A stretch of 7,482 bases of DNA, taken from Nitrososphaeraceae archaeon. Lineage in GTDB: Archaea > Thermoproteota > Nitrososphaeria > Nitrososphaerales > Nitrososphaeraceae. The stretch spans positions 1 to 7,482 of the forward strand of contig JAICQW010000085.1 in NCBI GenBank assembly GCA_025937665.1, read 5' to 3'. Positions 1-5,394 of the stretch are shown here, one piece after another; position 1 is the first letter of the stretch; each line of letters opens with the position of its first letter. Below the pieces are notes generated by a model. It saw nothing but the letters and a program-made list of their open reading frames with translations, was not told where the DNA came from and searched no databases. The translations under genes were made by a program, and so were the position numbers.

Positions 1-404
1 ATTTGGAGAGAAAAGTGGTATTTGCAAAAAGACTGATTTCTCTTCAGGGTATGGATACCATCATTGAAGAAATTGAGTCTCCATTGCCTGTCTTTATAAC
101 CATTGATCCTTCATATAGGTCAATTTTCAATACCGTGTCGCAAAGATTAGCGGCTAATAATTTTCGCAAAGAGGCTAGAAAACGTACAGAAGATAACGGA
201 CAATATCTGAAAATATTCGACGGTAAGAAACTAGAGCTGGATCCAAAACTTGTAGGACTTCCAGGCTCTCCGACTATTGTATACAGGGTAGAAAAAATAC
301 CCCGTGCAAAAACGAACCGCAAGGCAGAGGTTGTCGATCCATCGAACGCGAACAATTTGACTCCAGTTATTGAAAAAATAATTCAAATATCTAGAGGTAA
401 ATGA
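1..404 (+). CDS. etfB: Electron transfer flavoprotein beta subunit (EtfB/FixA), C-terminal part, 5' truncated by window edge
   Basis: This is the last 133 codons of an ETF beta subunit, read from base 3 and open to the left edge. Family members are usually about 250-290 residues, so roughly half is visible. Recognisable EtfB features are the QGMD...EEIE segment followed by PLPVFITID (fragment residues 15-35), and near the C-terminus LDPKLVGLPGSPT (fragment residues 79-91), matching the conserved GLxGSPTxV element, then the basic RKAEVVDP linker and the final helix that packs on EtfA. EtfB pairs with EtfA and carries AMP, or a second FAD in bifurcating forms; the residues that separate these two types lie mostly in the missing half. 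The TTG at base 3 is an internal Leu codon, not a start. The stop TGA (402-404) overlaps or abuts the etfA start, indicating translational coupling. Confidence 0.93.
   Translation, partial: LERKVVFAKRLISLQGMDTIIEEIESPLPVFITIDPSYRSIFNTVSQRLAANNFRKEARKRTEDNGQYLKIFDGKKLELDPKLVGLPGSPTIVYRVEKIPRAKTNRKAEVVDPSNANNLTPVIEKIIQISRGK
394..398 (+). promoter_or_regulatory. Shine-Dalgarno of etfA
   Basis: GAGGT lies inside the end of etfB. It is 8 bases from ATG 407 but only 2 from ATG 401, which is why 407 is preferred as the etfA start. Confidence 0.6.
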
Positions 405-406
405 AA

Positions 407-1630
407 ATGTCCAAGTTAACTTCCGAAGATGCTAACTCAAAAACTGATGAAAAATATAGACACATCTATGTCATAATTGAGCATTTTGAAGGACAAGTGG
501 TGCCTGTAAGCTTGGAGATGTTGGGTGAAGCTAGAAGACTGATGGATGATTTTAATCAAAAGTATGATTCAACGGAGAAAGTTGTTGCATTAGTTCTAGG
601 TAGCAATGTTAGAAGCCTATGTGAGGAGCTGGTGACTTATGGAGCAGATTCTGTGATATATGCTAATCATGAAGAATTAAAGTATCCAAGAAATGATATC
701 GATACTAGAATAATAGTTCAGATTGCAAAAGACACGCAATTAATTAAGGAAATATCGCCAGAATATCTGAACACATTTGCAAGACCAAGATACATGTTTT
801 TTGCTGCAGACAATATTGGTAGACACTTATCCTCCACTGTACTTGCTGAACTTGAATCTGGTTTAGCGTCAGATATAAACAAACTTGTTATTAGTGATCT
901 TGACATCAGACATGAGCATAAAACAAAAGGTAAGACAGTAAGGTACGAAAAAATTTTAGAAATGTATCGCCCTGACTTTTCTGGTTTCTTGTGGACAACA
1001 ATACTTTGTCTTGATAACAAGAACCCCGAAATTCTCAGAGAGTATCATCCGCAAGGTTGCAGTATCATACCGGGAGCATTTAAGCCTATCGATAGAGATT
1101 GTTCAAGGAAGGGAACAGTCATAGAATATTCCCCTGAACGATACCAAGGTTCAAAGATAAAAATATTGAATAGGAAAGTAGTTGAAAAAACAATTGATTA
1201 TGACACTAGTAAAGTAATAGTGAGCTTTGGACGCGGAATTAAAGATAACCCTGAACAAAATATCAGGCTGATTGAAGATTTTGCGGAAACACTTGGAGCC
1301 GCAATAGGTATAACTTTACCTTTGTCGAAGAAACCTTACCAATTAAGTCAAACTCTGGATTCAAAGTACATGATACCAGACAGAGTTATCGGCACTAGTG
1401 GCAGTAAGGTTGCACCAAGTCTTTACGTTGCAATAGGTTTGAGTGGGGCGGTTCAACATATTGCAGGGATGAAGGAGTCTGATATTGTAATATCCGTTAA
1501 TTCTGATGAAAATTCGCCGATCATTGACGAATCAGATATTTTTATCAAGGGAAAGTTGGAGGAAGTAGTTCCACTGCTTACCGAACAACTAAAAAAGCAA
1601 ATCCAAGCGATTTCACTTCGGAGTAATTAA
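407..1630 (+). CDS. etfA: Electron transfer flavoprotein alpha subunit (EtfA/FixB), divergent and long
   Basis: EtfA binds the FAD that relays electrons between a flavoprotein dehydrogenase and FixC/ETF-QO. The N-terminal half has the ETF fold, beginning HIYVIIEHFEG. The middle holds the typical SIIPGAFKP...RKGTVIE linker. The C-terminal FAD domain shows VIVSFGRGIKDN, LGAAIG (about 296-301), IGTSGSKVAP (328-337) and GLSGAVQHIAGM (344-355), with His351 and Ser331 at the usual flavin-contacting positions. At 407 residues it is longer than the common 310-330. The SRAAVD loop that normally supplies an Arg to the isoalloxazine reads TLPLSKKP, and about 10 extra residues follow. Start: ATG 407 lies 8 bases after GAGGT (394-398), so it is preferred over ATG 401, which would give the classic ATGA overlap with etfB but only a 2-base gap to the Shine-Dalgarno. 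Family assignment is firm; the start is likely but not proven. Confidence 0.95.
   Translation: MSKLTSEDANSKTDEKYRHIYVIIEHFEGQVVPVSLEMLGEARRLMDDFNQKYDSTEKVVALVLGSNVRSLCEELVTYGADSVIYANHEELKYPRNDIDTRIIVQIAKDTQLIKEISPEYLNTFARPRYMFFAADNIGRHLSSTVLAELESGLASDINKLVISDLDIRHEHKTKGKTVRYEKILEMYRPDFSGFLWTTILCLDNKNPEILREYHPQGCSIIPGAFKPIDRDCSRKGTVIEYSPERYQGSKIKILNRKVVEKTIDYDTSKVIVSFGRGIKDNPEQNIRLIEDFAETLGAAIGITLPLSKKPYQLSQTLDSKYMIPDRVIGTSGSKVAPSLYVAIGLSGAVQHIAGMKESDIVISVNSDENSPIIDESDIFIKGKLEEVVPLLTEQLKKQIQAISLRSN
1620..1623 (+). promoter_or_regulatory. Shine-Dalgarno of fixCX
   Basis: GGAG in the last codons of etfA lies 8 bases before TTG 1632. It supports the non-ATG start that places the FAD-binding GGGSAG motif at residue 10. 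Confidence 0.6.
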
Positions 1631-1631
1631 T

Positions 1632-3497
1632 TTGGAACAATTCGATGTTGCAATAATTGGTGGCGGTTCAGCAGGATTATCCGCATTAAAAAAATTATCA
1701 GATCTCAATAAAAGTGCGATACTGATCGAAGCAGGAAATAGCATAGGGACAAAGAATGTATCTGGTGGTATTTTGTACTCCAAAAAAGATCCCCAAGGAA
1801 GGATCTATAATGTCGAAGATGTGTTTGGTTCAGATTTTACATCGAATGCACCAGTAGAGAGATTGATAAAGAAGTATCATCTACATGCTACTTCAAAGAA
1901 TAAAATATTTACCATCGATATGACTCCACTTCATGACTACAAGACGAATTTTGCATATTCGGTTTTACTAAATAGATTGACCCCCTGGTTTGCAGAATTG
2001 GCCTCCGAATCTGCAGAGAAGCATGGTGGAGGAATTATCACAGGAGTGCATGTTTCGGATATACAATGGGCAGACAATAAGACAATTGTCAGAACTAATG
2101 AGTTGGAAGATTTCGCGGTAAGATCAATAATAGCTGCTGATGGAATAAACTCAGAGATAGCTCAAATAACATCAGCTCGTGGTAAATTCACACCAGAGGA
2201 AGTATATTTTGGGGTCAAGGTAATAATAAAACTGCCCGAGAAGATTATTGAGGAGAGATTTCATCTTGACTCCACAGAAGGATCCGCACATCTTTTTGCA
2301 GGGGACGTTACATTAAATCATGTTGGCGGAGGTTTTTTGTACACAAACCGTGATACTTTGTCACTTGGGGCCGTATATCACTATAATTCCCTTCTCTCAA
2401 ATCCTGTTGCCCCATCTCAACTAATAGATGAACTAATCAAGAATCCCCTAATTAGTGAATATATCAAAGATGAAGTCACGCTGAGAAATGGCAATGAAGG
2501 TCTATCAAAAGAAGATCAACTCAAAGTTCATCTTGGCGTTAGCAAATTGATAAAGACATACAATGAGTTAAGGGACAAATACTTTTCCAATAATAATATG
2601 AAATTAATAGAATCTGGAAAATTCGGAAATTTAGAAGAAGTTAAATCAAAAATTGATAGCATCAAAAATGACCTGAATGAAAAATTTGGTGTAAAGTTTG
2701 TAAACAATTATGTTGAACTTGAATTTAGTTCGAAACTGATTCCGGATGGTAAGAGATGTATGATGAGAAAGCCTCATTTCAAGAATATTCTCTTTATAGG
2801 TGATGCCGCGGGGCGCGGGATTTTTATTGGTCCAAAAATTGAAGGTCTCAATGTTGGTATTGATGATGCAGTCAGAGCCGCCATTGCCATTTCACGTTCC
2901 ATTGATAGCAATAATTTTGACTCTGATTACTTGGGAAATTTTTATGAATCTCTGGTAAACGAAAGCCCTTACACCAGAGAAATGAGCATGATAGATGAAA
3001 ACTATTTGAATTTGTTTCTTGAATTAGTAAAAGATATTCCGATAGGAACTATTGATCCCAAATTATCCTTTGCTCTTCAAGTCATTAAAAATAAACACCT
3101 TCGTGGAATTTCCCTACGATTGGCAAATTACCTGGGATACAATAGAATTTTACCACTCATAGAATCAGAAAAAACATATGTACACATACCAATGTTATTA
3201 GCGAACAAACTGGGTGATACTGTTAATTCTACGTTTGTACCTTCAATTCCCACTTTACCAGACAGAATAGCAAATCTACAATATGATGATGACAGTGAAT
3301 CACACATCATTGTTAATGACAAAAAAAGTGAGTTTATGAAAAAACTAATCTTACTTTGTCCTACCAAATGTTATAGTCTTGAGGGGAATGATGTAGTGTT
3401 ACAACATGAAGGCTGTGTAGAATGCGGAACATGTTCCGTCGGAACTGTTTGGAAACATCCCAAAGGGGAAAAGGGAATAAGGTACAGATACGGTTAG
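1632..3497 (+). CDS. fixCX: FixC-FixX fusion: FAD-dependent ETF:quinone oxidoreductase-like protein with C-terminal [4Fe-4S] ferredoxin domain
   Basis: This 621-residue protein joins a FixC/ETF-QO flavoprotein to a FixX-type ferredoxin. The FAD dinucleotide-binding GGGSAG is at 10-15, with Glu33 ending the second strand; the FixC signature KNVSGGILYS is at 41-50; the second FAD motif GDAAG is at 390-394, followed by a glycine- and alanine-rich helix. The last 48 residues are FixX-like: LLCP with Cys576, then the CVECGTC group (Cys595, Cys598, Cys601), enough for one [4Fe-4S] cluster as in ETF-QO, ending in the typical WKHPKGEKGIRYRYG tail. An insert of about 75 charged, helix-prone residues lies between NPLI (271-274) and EFSSKLIPDG (364-373). 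The TTG start is chosen because GGAG (1620-1623) lies 8 bases upstream and GGGSAG sits at the expected distance. It is the third gene of the ETF operon and probably acts on the inner membrane face, passing ETF electrons to quinone. Confidence 0.93.
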   Translation: MEQFDVAIIGGGSAGLSALKKLSDLNKSAILIEAGNSIGTKNVSGGILYSKKDPQGRIYNVEDVFGSDFTSNAPVERLIKKYHLHATSKNKIFTIDMTPLHDYKTNFAYSVLLNRLTPWFAELASESAEKHGGGIITGVHVSDIQWADNKTIVRTNELEDFAVRSIIAADGINSEIAQITSARGKFTPEEVYFGVKVIIKLPEKIIEERFHLDSTEGSAHLFAGDVTLNHVGGGFLYTNRDTLSLGAVYHYNSLLSNPVAPSQLIDELIKNPLISEYIKDEVTLRNGNEGLSKEDQLKVHLGVSKLIKTYNELRDKYFSNNNMKLIESGKFGNLEEVKSKIDSIKNDLNEKFGVKFVNNYVELEFSSKLIPDGKRCMMRKPHFKNILFIGDAAGRGIFIGPKIEGLNVGIDDAVRAAIAISRSIDSNNFDSDYLGNFYESLVNESPYTREMSMIDENYLNLFLELVKDIPIGTIDPKLSFALQVIKNKHLRGISLRLANYLGYNRILPLIESEKTYVHIPMLLANKLGDTVNSTFVPSIPTLPDRIANLQYDDDSESHIIVNDKKSEFMKKLILLCPTKCYSLEGNDVVLQHEGCVECGTCSVGTVWKHPKGEKGIRYRYG

Positions 3498-4054
3498 GAA
3501 TCTGACTTCCATTTAATAGAACAACCAATCGATGGATCAAAGTCTTTGTCTAATGCTTGTCCAACTAATACTTTTTTGACGTTGTTTTCCATTACGTGAA
3601 CGCGGGGGGTCATCTCTGGTTCCATGGCATCATTTATTTTTCCATGAAATACAAGCCTTCTGTTCTCATCAAATAAGAATGGGTCAGGTGTACAAACAGC
3701 TCCATATGTCCTCGCAATCTGTTGTGTGTCATCAATAAGATATGGAAAATTCAAGTTGTTTTCATTTGAAAACTTTATCATGTTCTCGAAACCTTCATCT
3801 TGGTATGCAGGATCATTACTATTTATCCCTACAATTTGTAATTGAGACTCCGAAAATTTGTTCTGTAAATCAACTAAATCACCGATACGAGCTTTGACGT
3901 AAGGACAGTGATTGCAAATAAATACAATCAACAGGCACTTACTCTTGAAATCCTCAATAGAATAGAATTTGTCGTCTGTGCCCATTAATCTGAAAGAAGG
4001 AGCGCCATCATTCTTCTTTAATGTCTGACTTGACAATGTCTTTGCCATGTACAT
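3494..4054 (-). CDS. Thioredoxin-fold AhpC/TSA-family protein (peroxiredoxin-like, CxxC active site)
   Basis: This 186-residue cytoplasmic protein has no signal peptide or membrane segment. It shows the AhpC/TSA-redoxin fold: GAPSFRLMGTDDK at the N-terminus, LLIVFICNHCPYVK with redox pair Cys47-Asn-His-Cys50, VGINSNDP (75-82), FPYLIDDTQQIARTYGA (103-119), then Cys121-Thr-Pro-Asp-Pro-Phe-Leu-Phe, the usual cis-Pro region. Cys178 lies in a conserved-looking C-terminal GCSIKW. The CNHCPYV centre marks the subgroup of thioredoxin-domain proteins related to ResA/peroxiredoxin; the substrate is unknown, probably disulfide or peroxide reduction. ATG 4054 and in-frame ATG 4048 are both possible starts, and neither has a Shine-Dalgarno. 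A TATA-like element centred near 4074 would place the transcript start at 4048 (leaderless), whereas a stronger one at 4133-4140 would give a leader of about 56 bases. It converges on fixCX with a 4-base stop overlap. Confidence 0.9.
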   Translation of the reverse strand: MYMAKTLSSQTLKKNDGAPSFRLMGTDDKFYSIEDFKSKCLLIVFICNHCPYVKARIGDLVDLQNKFSESQLQIVGINSNDPAYQDEGFENMIKFSNENNLNFPYLIDDTQQIARTYGAVCTPDPFLFDENRRLVFHGKINDAMEPEMTPRVHVMENNVKKVLVGQALDKDFDPSIGCSIKWKSDS

Positions 4055-4074
4055 GATTTTTTGACATGCCTAAT

Positions 4075-4088
4075 AAATTGTTCAATTT
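4075..4088. repeat. Short perfect inverted repeat upstream of the thioredoxin-fold gene
   Basis: AAATTG, a TT spacer, then CAATTT: a perfect 6-base-arm inverted repeat about 21 bases upstream of ATG 4054. It overlaps the weaker minus-strand TATA candidate, so it could be an operator. AT-rich DNA makes such repeats fairly common by chance. Confidence 0.35.
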
Positions 4089-4092
4089 TTTG

Positions 4093-4113
4093 CTATTGCT
4101 GAAAAGTCAATAG
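4093..4113. repeat. Second inverted repeat (CTATTG...CAATAG)
   Basis: CTATTG (4093-4098) and CAATAG (4108-4113) form perfect 6-base arms around a 9-base spacer. It starts 4 bases from the other inverted repeat and lies at the predicted minus-strand transcript start (about 4110). The CAATAG half-site recurs at 4240-4245 and 4280-4285 in the same intergenic region. Confidence 0.35.
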
Positions 4114-4132
4114 ACAGTATATGCCATTAATC

Positions 4133-4140
4133 AATATAAA
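4133..4140 (-). promoter_or_regulatory. TATA-like box for the thioredoxin-fold gene
   Basis: On the minus strand this reads TTTATATT, close to the archaeal box A consensus. It predicts a transcript start near 4110 and a leader of about 56 bases spanning two inverted repeats. A weaker alternative, TTTATTA at 4071-4077, would give a leaderless start at ATG 4048. Confidence 0.35.
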
Positions 4141-4286
4141 AATAGTTTATTTGATGCATTCCATTTCATTTTATACTAAAATAGATTTACATTGGTGAAA
4201 ATTATGTTAGTTTCTTCTATTACAAACTTATGATATTATCAATAGAACGTGAACTTCCTCAATGTGATAGACTGCTTTACAATAGA

Positions 4287-4294
4287 TAAATATT
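4287..4294 (+). promoter_or_regulatory. TATA-like box for the nucleotide-sugar dehydrogenase-like gene
   Basis: TAAATATT in an AT-rich stretch. With archaeal box A spacing of about 26 bases, transcription would start near 4317, giving a leader of about 20 bases that carries GGAGG and leads to GTG 4338. This fits the chosen start. Confidence 0.4.
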
Positions 4295-4324
4295 AATACA
4301 ATATCATTTGTTTCAAAATTATTT

Positions 4325-4329
4325 GGAGG
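4325..4329 (+). promoter_or_regulatory. Shine-Dalgarno of the short nucleotide-sugar dehydrogenase-like gene
   Basis: GGAGG, an excellent match to the archaeal 16S anti-Shine-Dalgarno, lies 8 bases before GTG 4338. It argues against the in-frame upstream TTG codons at 4308 and 4323, the latter overlapping the site itself. Confidence 0.7.
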
Positions 4330-4337
4330 CTGAAAAC

Positions 4338-5261
4338 GTGAATAATCATACCAAAGACGAAACATCGTTTGAAAAAATTTTAGTTGTAGGTTTGGGGCAA
4401 CTGGGTCTTCCTGTTGCCAGGTATGTTAGGGAAAAGGGATTTGATGTTTATGGTTATGACAACAATCCGCTTGTCATGGAAAATGCTGAAAAGCAATATG
4501 GAATAAAGAAACTTGACAATTTCAAGGATATCGATGTGTTTATGATATGCATATCTACCCACAGACAAGATGATATCTCCTCTCCTCAGATCGACGGGCT
4601 AATGGCCATTACAAGGAAAATAGCCAAAGAGGCCTCAAATGGAAAGCTCGTGTCTATTGAAAGTACTATTCCTAGGGGTACAACACGTAAAATGTTTGAA
4701 ATACTCGAACATCGATTCCACGTAGTACATGCGCCCCATAGATGGTTTGCGCTTGAAGAAGATCTTCATGGCGTTAACCAACTTAGAGTAATAGGGGGAG
4801 TCTGTGATTGTTGTCTTAGAACAGGTATTAGATTTTATGATGGCGTCAATCATGCAGAAGAAAAACAAGATTTGGAATACTATAGTGGAAAAAAATCATA
4901 CAAAAGTCTGGGAATATCAATGTATTCAGTTTCAACCGTTGAAATTGCAGAATTAAGTAAAATCGTTGAAAATGCCGACAGATATATGCAAATTGCGTTC
5001 GCCGAAGATTTGTATATGTTCTGTAAAGCAAATGGCATTTCATTCTCAGAATTAAGAGATGCGGTAAATACTAAATGGAATGTAAATATTCTAGAACCCA
5101 GGGATGGCATCGGAGGTCATTGTATTCCGAAGGATACACGAATGTTCTTAGAATCTTCTGAAATCAAGAGTAAAATACTGATAGCTGCCCAGGAAGTGGA
5201 CAAGGATTATCGAAAATACATACAGGGAATGGTTAAAGACATGAACCAAGTAAACCGCTAA
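4338..5261 (+). CDS. Short UDP-glucose/GDP-mannose dehydrogenase-family protein lacking the C-terminal domain
   Basis: This 307-residue cytoplasmic protein resembles NAD-dependent nucleotide-sugar 6-dehydrogenases, which oxidise a sugar alcohol to an acid in two steps. The Rossmann motif VVGLGQLGLP is at 16-25 with Asp41 ending strand 2; ESTIPRGTT is at 108-116; APHRW is at 132-136; RVIGG ends at 154; the central helix AELSKIVEN holds Lys208 and Asn212; GIGGHCIPKD holds Cys262 and Asp266. These match the active-site Lys, Asn, Cys and Asp of UDP-glucose dehydrogenase. Two oddities stand out: the usual catalytic Glu after Pro (PEF/PER) is His134, and the protein ends after the central domain, lacking the roughly 100-residue nucleotide-sugar-binding domain (family length 400-450). 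A CDCC cluster (156-159) is also unusual. Start: GTG 4338 lies 8 bases after a strong GGAGG (4325-4329); an upstream TTG at 4308 would lie before the predicted transcript start. The true substrate is unknown. Confidence 0.88.
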   Translation: MNNHTKDETSFEKILVVGLGQLGLPVARYVREKGFDVYGYDNNPLVMENAEKQYGIKKLDNFKDIDVFMICISTHRQDDISSPQIDGLMAITRKIAKEASNGKLVSIESTIPRGTTRKMFEILEHRFHVVHAPHRWFALEEDLHGVNQLRVIGGVCDCCLRTGIRFYDGVNHAEEKQDLEYYSGKKSYKSLGISMYSVSTVEIAELSKIVENADRYMQIAFAEDLYMFCKANGISFSELRDAVNTKWNVNILEPRDGIGGHCIPKDTRMFLESSEIKSKILIAAQEVDKDYRKYIQGMVKDMNQVNR

Positions 5262-5263
5262 CA

Positions 5264-5301
5264 TTTTTCTATTTGTTTATCTTTCAAAATATTGACTTTT
5301 T
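5264..5301 (+). terminator. T-rich terminator region after the nucleotide-sugar dehydrogenase-like gene
   Basis: Runs of five T at 5264-5268 and 5297-5301, with further T-rich sequence between, start just after the stop at 5261. Archaeal RNA polymerase terminates at such U-tracts without a hairpin, and none is obvious here. Confidence 0.45.
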
Positions 5302-5364
5302 ATTAACAAATTATTTTTGAATCTAGTAATCAAATGATTTAGATTATTGTAGCTCTAAATTTAA

Positions 5365-5372
5365 TTTAAATA
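5365..5372 (+). promoter_or_regulatory. TATA-like box for the chlorite dismutase-family operon
   Basis: TTTAAATA is centred about 26 bases before ATG 5395. No Shine-Dalgarno lies between, so transcription probably begins at or next to the A of the start codon (leaderless mRNA). Confidence 0.45.
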
Positions 5373-5394
5373 TTCATAATATTTGTGTATTAAC

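Larger units (their letters stand above)
4055..4337. other. Divergent AT-rich intergenic region
   Basis: About 280 bases without a credible gene, between the divergent thioredoxin-fold and nucleotide-sugar dehydrogenase-like genes. It holds the TATA-like boxes for both directions, two adjacent inverted repeats near its left end, four copies of the CAATAG/CTATTG hexamer, and the Shine-Dalgarno at its right end. No tRNA, structured RNA or conserved small reading frame was seen. Confidence 0.6.

Noticed and set aside
44..355. Minus-strand open frame of 103 codons opposite etfB
   Set aside because: It is antisense to a clearly conserved EtfB C-terminus and its translation resembles no family; it reflects codon bias of the real gene.
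718..1020. Minus-strand open frame of 100 codons opposite etfA
   Set aside because: Lies wholly within a well-supported coding region and encodes a low-complexity, Ser-rich sequence without recognisable motifs.
4204..4233. Tiny 9-residue reading frame in the divergent intergenic region, considered as a leader peptide
   Set aside because: It has no Shine-Dalgarno, lies upstream of the predicted plus-strand transcript start near 4317, and shows no attenuator-like structure.
4308..4337. TTG 4308 as the start of the dehydrogenase-like gene, adding 10 residues
   Set aside because: No ribosome site precedes it, it probably lies before the transcript start, and GGAGG falls inside the extension at ideal spacing to GTG 4338.
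4635..5110. Several overlapping minus-strand open frames opposite the dehydrogenase-like gene
   Set aside because: They overlap each other and the recognised domains, lack ribosome sites, and show no family features.
5383..5394. TTG 5383 as the start of the chlorite dismutase-family gene
   Set aside because: No Shine-Dalgarno is present, and it lies only about 15 bases from the TATA-like centre, so it would be outside the mRNA; ATG 5395 is at the expected leaderless position.
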